From: Opitutia bacterium
GTDB taxonomy: Bacteria > Verrucomicrobiota > Verrucomicrobiia > Opitutales > Opitutaceae
NCBI GenBank assembly: GCA_003157575.1
Contig: PMKA01000519.1
Span: 1-7,282, forward strand
DNA: 7,282 nt
Direction of reading: 5' to 3'
The translations under genes were made by a program, and so were the position numbers. The notes under the pieces are model-generated. The model had not been told where the DNA came from and did not search any database. It saw only the letters and a program-made list of their open reading frames with translations. Positions 1-6,822 of this stretch are shown piece by piece (the stretch's first letter is position 1; every line of letters starts with the position of its first letter).

Positions 1-1
1 G

Positions 2-388
2 ACCAAGCAGGTCGCCGGCAAGATTAAGGGCGAGCTCGCCCAGTTTCGCGAATTGGCGGCCTTTGCGCAATTTGGCTCCGATCTCGACGCCCGCACCAAG
101 GCGCAGCTCGACCGCGGTTCGCGCATCGTCGAGCTCTTCAAGCAGCCCGCATTCAATCCGCTCGCGATCGAGATGCAGGCGGCCGTCCTGTGGGCGATGC
201 AGAACAACTATTTCGATTCGATCGACGTCAAGAAGATCGTCGACGCATCCAATAGCCTTAAGGAATTCTTCAACACCCGCAAACGCGCCCTCCTCGACTC
301 GCTCCGGCAGAAGGCGGTCGTCGACGAGGCCCTCACAGCCGAACTCAAGAAGGCGGCCGACGAGTGGAAGGGGACGTACCAAAGCTGA
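2..388 (+). CDS. atpA: F1 ATP synthase subunit alpha, C-terminal fragment
   Basis: This is the last 128 codons of the alpha subunit of the F-type ATP synthase, the non-catalytic nucleotide-binding subunit of the membrane-peripheral F1 head. The frame is open from the window edge and stops with TGA at 386-388. The diagnostic stretch is [20 protein letters not shown] followed by FGSDLD, the conserved start of the alpha C-terminal helical domain. It is followed by the expected features Q-L-x-R-G and K-Q-P. The P-loop and nucleotide-binding domain lie outside the window. The C-terminus ends in a lysine/glutamate-rich helix, as in family members. Oddly, no gamma-subunit gene (atpG) follows; the next gene is thiE after about 290 bp. 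The family call is very secure; only the fragment can be judged. Confidence 0.97.
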   Translation, partial: TKQVAGKIKGELAQFRELAAFAQFGSDLDARTKAQLDRGSRIVELFKQPAFNPLAIEMQAAVLWAMQNNYFDSIDVKKIVDASNSLKEFFNTRKRALLDSLRQKAVVDEALTAELKKAADEWKGTYQS

Positions 389-482
389 AAAGCTGAGACG
401 CGAAAGACCGAAACGTCGGCATGACAACAGCGCTAATAAGCAATCCATCGCCATCTGAGCCCTTCGTGCCCGCAAGAACCGC

Positions 483-524
483 GAAGGATCGGAATGATCC
501 GGTTTCAGTCCTTCAGCCTTTTTT
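483..524 (+). terminator. possible intrinsic terminator after atpA
   Basis: GAAGGA (483-488) can pair with TCCTTC (509-514), and a competing inner stem GGATC/GATCC (486-490/496-500) lies within it. A run of six T (519-524) follows after AGCC. The T-tract does not directly abut the stem and the loop is long, so this is a moderate candidate only. Its position fits the end of an atp transcript. Confidence 0.4.
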
Positions 525-561
525 CTAATTCACGTTCAAGATGAGACGAACCAATGTTCCT

Positions 562-619
562 TGTAGGAGCCTGCTTGCAGGCGATCAGGATCTGAATCGC
601 CTGCAAGCAGGCTCCTACA
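562..619. repeat. REPIN-type palindrome (two inverted REP-like arms)
   Basis: Positions 562-585 and 596-619 are perfect 24-bp inverted copies separated by a 10-nt loop (586-595). Each arm begins TGTAGGAGCCTGC and itself contains a small palindrome, GCCTGC-TT-GCAGGC. That is the layout of bacterial REP sequences arranged head to head (REPIN). The GTAGGAGC head is like the well-known Pseudomonas REP family, which is mobilised by RAYT transposases. An outer inverted repeat frames it: GATGAGAC plus CAAT (540-547, 552-555) against ATTG plus GTCTCATC (629-632, 633-640). The whole 540-640 stretch can therefore fold as one long imperfect hairpin. No RAYT gene is in the window. It sits between atpA and the thiamine genes, just before thiE. 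Confidence 0.85.
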
Positions 620-676
620 TCTTTGCCAATTGGTCTCATCATGAACGCACATTACAATAAGATTGAAAAATCGCCG

Positions 677-1483
677 ATGAGATTGGTCGTCATTTCGCCC
701 GAAGGCGACGATCCGCGGGAGATCGCGGTGCTCGGCTCGCTGTTCCGCGCAGGGCTGGAGCGATATCACGTGCGCAAGCCGCATTGGTCTGCGCCCAAGC
801 TCGCGTCATGGCTGGACGCCCTGCCCTGCGGATGGCGAACGCGTCTCGTGCTTCACCAGCATCATGACCTGGTCGCACGATTCGGACTCGGCGGGCGCCA
901 CTGGCGCGACGATGACAAAGCCCCCGGAATTGCAGAGACCTCGTTACAGCGGTCTCCTTTCAGATCGTCGCGTGATGGGGGTTCTTTGTCGTCTTTGAAA
1001 ATCGCATCGCGGGAATCCGGCGACGCAGCCCTGCAACGCGGTGCATTCGCCAGCCGCTCATGTCATGACAGCGCAACGTTGCGCGCGGCGCTCGGACGCT
1101 TCGATTCCGTGTTCTTCGGTCCGATATTCCCCTCGCTGTCAAAACCCGGGTACGGACCCGATGCCGGGAGCCGCATGAAGCGGTCCGTTGTCCGGGACCG
1201 TCGGCGACCGGACGGCAGGGCCGCCGACAGCGGGGCCCCGTCTGTTGAACGCCCTTTCAGCGGCCTCGCAAATCTCCTCGAGCGCCGGACGGAGCTTGAG
1301 CGCCACACCGCAGTGTTCGCCTTGGGCGGGGTGACTGTGGAAAAGCTGGCCCAGGTGCGCGCACTGGGCTTTGACGGCGCGGCCGTGCTTGGCGCGGTGT
1401 GGCAGGCGACCGATCCGCTGGCTGCGTTTCTTGCGTTGCAGGCCGAATCCGAAGCGCTTCGTTGCGCCACCACTTCATCATGA
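677..1483 (+). CDS. thiE: thiamine phosphate synthase (ThiE/TenI-like)
   Basis: Predicted to join hydroxymethylpyrimidine diphosphate to thiazole phosphate, giving thiamine phosphate, in the cytoplasm. The 268-residue TIM-barrel protein starts [11 protein letters not shown]. It has the YHVRKP segment near residue 30, [16 protein letters not shown] (58-73), the signature SRSCHD (127-131) and [14 protein letters not shown] (148-161), and the late barrel motif ALGGVT (215-220). This resembles the Bacteroidetes/Verrucomicrobia type rather than E. coli ThiE. Two polar stretches look inserted: residues about 84-123 and about 162-197, the second Arg/Gly/Ser-rich. Both coincide with short inverted repeats in the DNA, so some loss or change of activity is possible. 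I chose the start at 677 because the first beta strand begins there; ATG 641 would add 12 residues and neither start has a clear ribosome site. The stop overlaps the thiG start by ATGA. Confidence 0.85.
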   Translation: MRLVVISPEGDDPREIAVLGSLFRAGLERYHVRKPHWSAPKLASWLDALPCGWRTRLVLHQHHDLVARFGLGGRHWRDDDKAPGIAETSLQRSPFRSSRDGGSLSSLKIASRESGDAALQRGAFASRSCHDSATLRAALGRFDSVFFGPIFPSLSKPGYGPDAGSRMKRSVVRDRRRPDGRAADSGAPSVERPFSGLANLLERRTELERHTAVFALGGVTVEKLAQVRALGFDGAAVLGAVWQATDPLAAFLALQAESEALRCATTSS

Positions 1484-2271
1484 ATCGCCAATCGCTCATC
1501 ATCGCCGGCGTCGAGTTCACCTCCCGCCTGTTTGTCGGCACAGGCAAATTTAGCTCTGGGGAAGTCATGCGGGACAGCCTCGCGGCTTCCGGCACCCAAC
1601 TCGCCACCGTCGCGCTCCGCCGCGTACACGCAAGCGGCGGGCAAGACGACATCCTCGGCCACCTGGAGCCAAATCGCTACCGGCTGCTTCCGAACACCTC
1701 CGGAGTGCGCGACGCGCGCGAGGCGGTGCTGGCGGCGGAACTGGCCCGGGAGGCGCTCGGGACGAACTGGCTCAAGCTGGAGATCCACCCGGATCCAAAG
1801 TACCTGATGCCCGATCCAGTCGAGACGCTCGCCGCGACGCGCGAACTTGTGAAACGCGGCTTTGTGGTCCTGCCCTACGTCCATGCCGATCCGGTGCTCT
1901 GCAAGCAGCTGGAGGAGGCCGGGGCCGCTGCGGTCATGCCGCTCGGGGCGCCGATCGGCAGCGGTCGCGGCCTCGAGTCGCGCGTGTTCCTGGAGATCAT
2001 CGTGGCCCAGGCCCGGGTGCCCGTCGTGGTCGATGCCGGCCTGGGTGCCCCCTCGCAGGCCGCCGCCGCCTTGGAGCTCGGCGCGGATGCGGTGCTGATC
2101 AACACGGCCATCGCCGCCGCGGACGACCCGGTTCTGATGGCCAATGCGTTCCGCCTCGGCGTGGAGGCCGGCCGCGCGGCGTACGAGGCGGGGGGGTCGC
2201 GAGCCGGCAGCCCGGCCCGCGCGCAGGCAACCTCGCCGCTCACCGCCTTCCTGGAGGGATCATCTGTATGA
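1480..2271 (+). CDS. thiG: thiazole synthase
   Basis: ThiG builds the thiazole phosphate ring from deoxyxylulose 5-phosphate, dehydroglycine and the sulfur carried on ThiS thiocarboxylate, working as a complex with ThiH. The 263-residue protein has the family's usual length. The N-terminal part reads [15 protein letters not shown], then PNTSG (71-75). The Schiff-base lysine is K99 in [29 protein letters not shown] (154-165), [11 protein letters not shown] (185-195), NTAIA (208-212) and the terminal SPLTAFL follow in the normal order. All key motifs are intact. The start ATG overlaps the thiE stop (ATGA, 1480-1483) with no purine-rich ribosome site, so translational coupling is likely. The call is firm. 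Confidence 0.96.
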   Translation: MNRQSLIIAGVEFTSRLFVGTGKFSSGEVMRDSLAASGTQLATVALRRVHASGGQDDILGHLEPNRYRLLPNTSGVRDAREAVLAAELAREALGTNWLKLEIHPDPKYLMPDPVETLAATRELVKRGFVVLPYVHADPVLCKQLEEAGAAAVMPLGAPIGSGRGLESRVFLEIIVAQARVPVVVDAGLGAPSQAAAALELGADAVLINTAIAAADDPVLMANAFRLGVEAGRAAYEAGGSRAGSPARAQATSPLTAFLEGSSV

Positions 2272-3419
2272 ACTTCGTCGAAACATGGAAGACGTACGAT
2301 TTCGGGCAGACCGCCGCGCGCATCGCGGAGCGCACGGATGCCGATGTGCGGCGCGCCCTGCGCTGCGCGGCAGGAGGCCTGACCATGGATGACCTGGAGG
2401 CGCTTCTATCGCCGGCGGCGGCGCCGTTTCTGGAGGAGATGGCGCAGATCAGCCATCGGCTCACGGTCGAGCGGTTTGGGCGGACCATGCAGATGTATGC
2501 GCCGCTGTACCTGTCGAATGTCTGCTCGAATATCTGCACGTATTGCGGTTTCAGCGCCCGGAACCGGATTGCCCGGAGGATTCTGACCGACGATGAGATC
2601 CGGATCGAAGGGGACGCCCTGAGAAAAATGGGTTTTGAGCATGTTCTGCTGGTGACCGGAGAGGTTCGCCATGTCGGAAGCGATTATCTCGCCCATGCGC
2701 TCCGGCTGCTTCGGCCGAAGTTCGCCAGTCTGTCGATGGAGGTTCAACCCATGGACACGCCGGACTATGCGGCGCTGGCGCAGACGGGCCTCAGCGCTGT
2801 GATGGTTTACCAGGAAACGTATGATGCGGCCGCCTACCCGAGGTTTCATTTAAAGGGATCGAAGATGGACATGGCCTACCGGCTGGGAACGCCCGACCGT
2901 CTCGGCAGGGCCGGGATCAAGAAGATCGGGCTCGGCCCGCTTTTCGGCCTGAGCGACTGGCGCGCGGACGCCTGGTTCACGGGCTTGCACCTGAGGCATC
3001 TGGAACGAACCTACTGGCGGACGCGCTATAGCATTTCCTTTCCTAGGCTGCGGCCGCATGAAGGAGGGGAAATCCGGCTGACGCCGTTCGGCGAACGCGA
3101 TCTGGTGCAGGCGCTCTGTGCGTTTCGGATCTTCAGCCGGGAGGTCGAGCTTTCGCTTTCTACCCGCGAGAGCGGAGCGTTCCGGGACCGCGCCATCCAA
3201 CTCGGGTTCACGTCGATGAGCGCGGGCTCAAGGACGAATCCCGGAGGCTACGCGGTGGCTCCCGGCACACTGGAGCAGTTCGCGGTGGACGACGCGCGCA
3301 ACCCGGCGGAGGTTGCCGCGATGTTGCGGAGCGCAGGGTATGAACCGGTTTGGAAGGACTGGGATGCCACGTACGACGGAGGCGCGGTCGACGCCGGGGC
3401 GGCAATGGCGGTCTGCTGA
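2268..3419 (+). CDS. thiH: 2-iminoacetate synthase (radical SAM)
   Basis: ThiH is a radical S-adenosylmethionine enzyme that cleaves tyrosine to dehydroglycine (2-iminoacetate) and p-cresol, supplying the C2-N part of the thiazole to ThiG. The 383-residue protein has the 4Fe-4S/SAM motif C86-x3-C90-x2-C93 within [17 protein letters not shown] and the segment MVYQETYD follow, and the conserved SISFPRLRP lies in the C-terminal half. It begins with a 4-bp ATGA overlap with thiG and has a good ribosome site, GGAGGG at 2253-2258, 9 nt before the ATG. Use of ThiH rather than the oxygen-dependent glycine oxidase ThiO suggests the host makes thiamine without oxygen. An Fe-S enzyme here also makes the Fe-S-type regulator at 6256-6711 worth noting, though no link is shown. 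Confidence 0.96.
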   Translation: MNFVETWKTYDFGQTAARIAERTDADVRRALRCAAGGLTMDDLEALLSPAAAPFLEEMAQISHRLTVERFGRTMQMYAPLYLSNVCSNICTYCGFSARNRIARRILTDDEIRIEGDALRKMGFEHVLLVTGEVRHVGSDYLAHALRLLRPKFASLSMEVQPMDTPDYAALAQTGLSAVMVYQETYDAAAYPRFHLKGSKMDMAYRLGTPDRLGRAGIKKIGLGPLFGLSDWRADAWFTGLHLRHLERTYWRTRYSISFPRLRPHEGGEIRLTPFGERDLVQALCAFRIFSREVELSLSTRESGAFRDRAIQLGFTSMSAGSRTNPGGYAVAPGTLEQFAVDDARNPAEVAAMLRSAGYEPVWKDWDATYDGGAVDAGAAMAVC

Positions 3420-3433
3420 CGAGGGCCTCGAAA

Positions 3434-4564
3434 ATGAAACCGACCTTCTCGGCCGAAGAAACAGAGCGTTATCGCCGGCATTTCGCGCTCGCGGGATTCG
3501 GCCCGGACCGCCAGGCCAGGCTCCAGGCGGCGACGGTGCTGGTGATCGGCGCCGGCGGACTGGGGTGTCCGGCGCTGCTCTATCTGGCCGCGGCCGGAGT
3601 GGGACGGATCGTCCTGCTGGATTCGGACCGGGTCGAGGTTTCAAACCTGCAGCGGCAGGTGCTTTTCGACACCGGAGATGTTGGACAATTCAAGGCAGAC
3701 GCGGCGGGGCGCCGGCTCCGGGCGCTTAACCCGCTGGTGCGCGTGGAGGCCCGCGCGGAGCGATTCGTGCGGGCAAACGCGCGGGAGCTGGTGCGAACGG
3801 CCGATGTGGTCGTGGACGGCTCGGACAATTTCGCGACGCGATACCTGGTGAACGATGCGTGTGTGCTGGAGAACCGGCCCTGGGTTTATGGCGCCGTTCA
3901 GGGGTTTGAAGGACAGGCCAGCGTATTCAACTGGCGGGGTGGTCCGACATACCGGTGTCTGTTCCCCCAACCGCCGGAAGCAGGGACGGTTCCGAACTGC
4001 GCCGAGGCAGGGGTGCTCGGCGTGTTGCCAGGAATGGTCGGGATGGTGCAGGCGACCGAGGCGATCAAGCTTCTGAGCGGCATCGGCGAACCCCTGAGCG
4101 GGCGGATCTGGCTCTATGACGCGCTTAGCCAGCGCGTGCAGATCGTGGCGCTGGCGGCAGATCCGAAAAGCCGGCAAATCATAGATCTTCCGCCAGACGG
4201 CTATGGCGAGGTGTGCGTGACGCCCCAGCCTGATCACGGCGCGGCCCAGGAGGAAATCGACGTTGCTGAATTCAAAAAGCTGCTGGCTGGCGCCGGGCCG
4301 CTTCAAATCATCGATGTTCGCGAAGATTGGGAGCGGAAGGACGGATCGATCGAGCCATCGGTTCATGTTCCGCTCGGGCTCTTCGAGAAGGACGGCGCGG
4401 AACCGCTCCTTGCCGCGGTCAACCCCGAGGTGCTTACGGTGGTCTATTGCGCCGGCGGTGTGCGCAGCCTGCGCGCTGCCCGAATTCTTCGCGAACACCA
4501 CGGGTTCCGGGAGGTCCTCAGCCTGCGGAAGGGCTTCAGCGCCTGGATTTCGCACCGCGGCTGA
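3434..4564 (+). CDS. thiF: ThiF/MoeB-family adenylyltransferase with C-terminal rhodanese domain
   Basis: An E1-like enzyme that adenylates the C-terminal glycine of a small sulfur carrier (here most likely ThiS); the fused rhodanese can then pass on persulfide sulfur. The protein has 376 residues. Residues 1-250 form the adenylyltransferase: RYRRH (12-16), the ATP loop GAGGLG (39-44), D63/D65, NLQRQ (71-75), K87, D131 in VDGSDN, and the cysteine C189 in PNCAEAGVLGVLPG. Residues about 275-376 are a rhodanese domain with active-site loop YCAGGVRS (C339). The zinc-binding CxxC pairs of E. coli ThiF/MoeB are lost: the first reads TYRC (T172, C175) and the second is replaced around DPKSRQI (243-249). 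ATG 3434 lies 14 nt after thiH, with GAGG at 3421-3424. The neighbourhood favours ThiF over MoeB, but it could serve both pathways. Confidence 0.88.
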   Translation: MKPTFSAEETERYRRHFALAGFGPDRQARLQAATVLVIGAGGLGCPALLYLAAAGVGRIVLLDSDRVEVSNLQRQVLFDTGDVGQFKADAAGRRLRALNPLVRVEARAERFVRANARELVRTADVVVDGSDNFATRYLVNDACVLENRPWVYGAVQGFEGQASVFNWRGGPTYRCLFPQPPEAGTVPNCAEAGVLGVLPGMVGMVQATEAIKLLSGIGEPLSGRIWLYDALSQRVQIVALAADPKSRQIIDLPPDGYGEVCVTPQPDHGAAQEEIDVAEFKKLLAGAGPLQIIDVREDWERKDGSIEPSVHVPLGLFEKDGAEPLLAAVNPEVLTVVYCAGGVRSLRAARILREHHGFREVLSLRKGFSAWISHRG

Positions 4565-4606
4565 TGCCGCCGCTTCGACGGATTCGACACGCTTCCGTTC
4601 GACGGG

Positions 4607-4684
4607 TTCGACAAGCTCACCGCAGGCAGGCTCAGGGTCTGCGACACCGCAGGTAGGCTCAGGATGACCCTGAGTAGAGTCGAA
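4607..4684. repeat. palindromic TTCGAC/CTCAGG repeat cluster, possible bidirectional terminator
   Basis: TTCGAC (4607-4612) and GTCGAA (4679-4684) form the outer arms. Inside, CTCAGGGT (4631-4638) matches ACCCTGAG (4667-4674), and a tighter hairpin CTCAGG-ATGAC-CCTGAG occupies 4658-4674. An 18-bp direct repeat, ACCGCAGGyAGGCTCAGG, occurs at 4619-4636 and 4646-4663 with one mismatch and a 27-bp period. Between two convergent genes, such a hairpin could end transcription from both sides, but it has no T-tract. It looks like a dispersed intergenic repeat of the TTCGAC...CTCAGG kind seen in many environmental genomes. Confidence 0.6.
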
Positions 4685-4700
4685 TGGTCTGGACTGTGAG

Positions 4701-4753
4701 CAGAGTCAATCCGAGGGGGTCACGTCACAGAGCCAATCCGAGGGGGTCATGTC
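4701..4753. repeat. two tandem 26-bp direct repeats
   Basis: Copies at 4701-4726 and 4728-4753 share the core CAATCCGAGGGGGTCA and differ at two of 26 positions, with a 27-bp period. A T-run (4759-4764) follows shortly after. Copies adjacent to convergent gene ends suggest an intergenic repeat or the remnant end of a mobile element. No transposase or terminal inverted repeat is visible. Confidence 0.7.
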
Positions 4754-4770
4754 TCACCTTTTTTCCTCGG

Positions 4771-4976
4771 GGATACTTCCGACCAATGCCAGCAGCGCGC
4801 GCCCTGCCGGAACGAAGTAGATGCCAGCCTACGCCAAGGTTGCGGCGCGACGAGGTCGCTGAGCTTTATGCCGCATCGGCTCTGCAGCCAGAAACAACGA
4901 CGCCCTGGTTCGTCACAGAGCACACAGAGAGGATTGGCTGGCGGAATCTGAGTCACAGGACCCGGGCGAGGGAGCA
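4771..4976. other. intergenic stretch with no supported gene
   Basis: This is the rest of the 412-bp convergent gap between thiF and the aminotransferase. The minus strand is open here (about 76 codons, 4747-4977), but it has no recognisable domain or ribosome site and runs into the repeat pair at 4701-4753. I treat it as non-coding or part of a dispersed repeat. No RNA gene or promoter was recognised. Confidence 0.5.
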
Positions 4977-6176
4977 TCAGATGTGCGCGCCCCAGATCTG
5001 GGCGGTGCTCTCGTGCTCCGCGCGCGTACGCGTCAGGCGCGACAGGCGCTCGCCGGCCGCCCGCAAGACCGCGGGACTCTTGGCAAAATGGAGGCGGACG
5101 AAACGATTCTCAGGATACGCGAAAAAACTCGAACCTGGCACCGGCGCCACGCCGATCTCCCGGGTCATCCAGCGCGCAAAATCGACGTCGCGCTCCCAGC
5201 CAAAGGGCGAGATGTCGACGAGGACGAAATACGCGCCTTCGGGTTGCGTGTACGCGAGGCCGGTTTTGGCGTGGGGGCGGTGGTGGATGTCGCGCTGCGC
5301 GGCGTAGGCCGCCGTCAGTCCGGCGTAATAGTCCGGGCCAAAGCCCAGCGCCGTGACCACTGCATGCTGCAGAGGAGCGGCGGCGCCGACAGTCAGGAAA
5401 TCATGGACTTTGCGGGCCTGGGCAATCAGCCGCGGCGGGCCGAGCAGATAGCCCAGCCTCCAGCCGGTGATTGAAAACGTCTTGGAGAGGGACGAGCAGA
5501 CCAGCGTGCGCTCGGCCATCCCGGGCAGCGTGTGGAAATAGGTGTGCCGGTGCGGAGGGAAAACGATGTGCTCGTAGACTTCGTCCGTGACGATGAACGT
5601 ATCGTACTCCTCCGCGAGATTTGCGATCTGCCGCAGTTCGGCCTCCGTGAACACCCGCCCTGTCGGATTCGAGGGATTGCAGAGCACGAAGGCCTTCAGG
5701 CCGCTGCGGAAGGCCGCCCGCAATTCATCGGGATCAAAGCGGAAGTGCGGGGGATGCAGCTGAACATGCACCGGATGCGCTCCAGCGAGGATCGCATCCG
5801 CGTTGTAGTTTTCGTAGAAGGGCGAGAAGAGCCCAACCCGGTTGCCCGGATCGCACAGTGTCAACATGGCGACCATCATCGCCTCGGTCGCTCCGCAGGT
5901 GACGACGAGCTCGCGCTCGGCATCGACCGGCCGCCCGCTGAAACGGGCAATCTTCGCCGCCAGAGCCGCCCGCAGCTCCGGCGATCCCCAGGTGATCGCA
6001 TATTGGTGCCGGTGGGCGTCCATCGCAGCCTTGGCCGCCTTGATGAGCGCAGGCGGCGGATCGGTATCGGGGAACCCCTGGGCGAGGTTGATCGCACCGG
6101 ATTCCAGCGCCACCCGGGTCATCTCGCGGATCACGGATTCCGTGAAACGGGCCGTGCGCTGGGAGGTTGTAGGCAT
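4977..6176 (-). CDS. class I PLP-dependent aminotransferase
   Basis: A fold-type I aminotransferase of the aspartate/kynurenine/methionine aminotransferase-like group, transferring an amino group between an amino acid and a 2-oxo acid; the exact substrate cannot be read from the sequence. The 399-residue length is typical. Seen in order: INLAQGFPDTDPP (29-41), YAITWGSPELR (59-69), the PLP phosphate region TCGATEAM (93-100), NPSNPTG (167-173), D198 and Y201 in VTDEVYEH, the PLP lysine K232 in SSLSKTFSITGWRLGY, and substrate-carboxylate arginine R361 in FVRLHFAKS. All catalytic residues are present. I chose ATG 6176 (MPTTSQRTARF) because the open frame upstream overlaps the regulator gene; there is no clear ribosome site. 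It lies 79 bp downstream of the Rrf2 gene on the same strand, so they may be co-transcribed. It converges with the thi genes. Confidence 0.93.
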   Translation of the reverse strand: MPTTSQRTARFTESVIREMTRVALESGAINLAQGFPDTDPPPALIKAAKAAMDAHRHQYAITWGSPELRAALAAKIARFSGRPVDAERELVVTCGATEAMMVAMLTLCDPGNRVGLFSPFYENYNADAILAGAHPVHVQLHPPHFRFDPDELRAAFRSGLKAFVLCNPSNPTGRVFTEAELRQIANLAEEYDTFIVTDEVYEHIVFPPHRHTYFHTLPGMAERTLVCSSLSKTFSITGWRLGYLLGPPRLIAQARKVHDFLTVGAAAPLQHAVVTALGFGPDYYAGLTAAYAAQRDIHHRPHAKTGLAYTQPEGAYFVLVDISPFGWERDVDFARWMTREIGVAPVPGSSFFAYPENRFVRLHFAKSPAVLRAAGERLSRLTRTRAEHESTAQIWGAHI

Positions 6177-6202
6177 CAGACGAAGCCCGGAATCAGGGCA
6201 AA

Positions 6203-6244
6203 AATGTGAATACGGAAGATGCCGCCTGAGCGGAGAATGTGAAT
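6203..6244. promoter_or_regulatory. pair of 9-bp direct repeats before the aminotransferase
   Basis: AATGTGAAT occurs at 6203-6211 and 6236-6244, exactly 33 bp apart (about three helical turns), in the 79-bp gap between the regulator and the aminotransferase. The spacing would suit a protein binding one face of the DNA. The copies are short and chance is a real possibility. Confidence 0.25.
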
Positions 6245-6255
6245 CATGCCTGGAT

Positions 6256-6711
6256 TCAGATATCGAAACCGTCGGCCGCGGCCGGAGCCAGATCTGCCGT
6301 TTCGCGGGCCAGCGCATCGATCGACTTCAGATCGATCACCTTGCTGATGGCTTCGCGCACCTGGCGCATGAGCGGACGGACTGCGCAAGCTCTCTCGTCG
6401 GGGCAATCGTCGCAGGCGGCATACGCCGTGGCGCTCACGCAGGGCGTCGGCGCGACCGAACCTTGTGCTGCGCGGATGATCTGCCCGACCGTGATCTTGC
6501 CGGGGGCTCTCGACAACGTGTAACCGCCGCCCTTCCCCCTGATGGCTTGCACCAGGCCCGCTTCCTTCAGGTCGAGCATGATGGCTTCGAGAAATTTGCG
6601 CGGCAGCCCTTCCGACTGCGCAATGGCTTCCGTCGACAACGCGCCTTTCTGGGAGCGCCGCACCAGAACGAGCATCGCCCGGATCGCGTACTTGCTGCGC
6701 CGTGTGATCAT
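6256..6711 (-). CDS. Rrf2-family transcriptional regulator, probable Fe-S cluster sensor
   Basis: A 151-residue winged-helix DNA-binding protein of the Rrf2 family (IscR, NsrR, CymR, RsrR relatives). The N-terminus MITRRSKYAIRAMLVL is the classic Rrf2 opening. The recognition-helix region LPRKFLEAIMLDLKEAGLV (36-54) and the wing RGKGGGYTLSR (58-68) follow. Cysteines C91, C100, C103 and C109 (CVSATAYAACDDCPDERAC) lie where IscR/NsrR place three cluster ligands, so it probably binds an Fe-S cluster and senses iron, redox state, NO or metal stress. The start at 6711 is supported by GGAGGAA on the minus strand (6715-6721); an upstream ATG at 6771 would add 20 unlikely residues. It is divergent from the Met/Cys-rich gene, with a 25-bp dyad between them, so autoregulation and control of that gene are plausible. 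The target is inferred, not shown. Confidence 0.92.
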   Translation of the reverse strand: MITRRSKYAIRAMLVLVRRSQKGALSTEAIAQSEGLPRKFLEAIMLDLKEAGLVQAIRGKGGGYTLSRAPGKITVGQIIRAAQGSVAPTPCVSATAYAACDDCPDERACAVRPLMRQVREAISKVIDLKSIDALARETADLAPAAADGFDI

Positions 6712-6714
6712 CGG

Positions 6715-6721
6715 TTCCTCC
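6715..6721 (-). promoter_or_regulatory. ribosome binding site of the Rrf2 regulator
   Basis: The minus strand reads GGAGGAA, with the GGAGG core 5 nt before the ATG at 6711. It is the strongest ribosome site in the window and decides the regulator's start in favour of 6711 over 6771. Confidence 0.85.
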
Positions 6722-6794
6722 ACGAAACGAAGCCCGCCTGCCGGCGGCGGTTCGCTTGTGCATGCACGCATTCTCCTACAAAGCCGATAGGGCT

Positions 6795-6822
6795 AATATA
6801 CCTTAACTTGTTATTATTTAAG
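6795..6822 (-). promoter_or_regulatory. possible promoter of the Rrf2 regulator
   Basis: On the minus strand a TATATT (6795-6800) could be a -10 box. A weak -35 candidate, CTTAAA (6817-6822), lies 16 bp upstream, in the only AT-rich patch of the region. It would give a leader of roughly 75 nt. The -35 match is poor and phylum-specific promoter rules are not known to me. Confidence 0.3.

Noticed and set aside
389..430. CTGAGA-like string after atpA as a TPP riboswitch core
   Set aside because: Only the short CTGAGA is present; the second conserved core and pairing arms are missing and it sits far from thiE.
63..458. Plus-strand frame of 131 codons overlapping the atpA end
   Set aside because: Arg/Ser-rich out-of-frame shadow of the firmly identified atpA.
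4601..4764. Repeats as a CRISPR array
   Set aside because: Only two copies of each of two unrelated repeats, with almost no spacer between the 26-bp copies.
4747..4977. Minus-strand frame of 76 codons in the convergent gap
   Set aside because: No ribosome site, domain or credible composition (many Trp, Cys and Arg). It runs into the repeats, so a translated intergenic repeat is more likely.
4684..5307. Plus-strand frame of 207 codons across the convergent gap and aminotransferase end
   Set aside because: Arg-rich, without a domain, crosses the direct repeats and lies antisense to the well-supported aminotransferase.
6758..6767. Perfect 10-bp palindrome GTGCATGCAC in the regulator leader
   Set aside because: Short, and no sign of a known operator; it lies downstream of the likely promoter and chance is sufficient.
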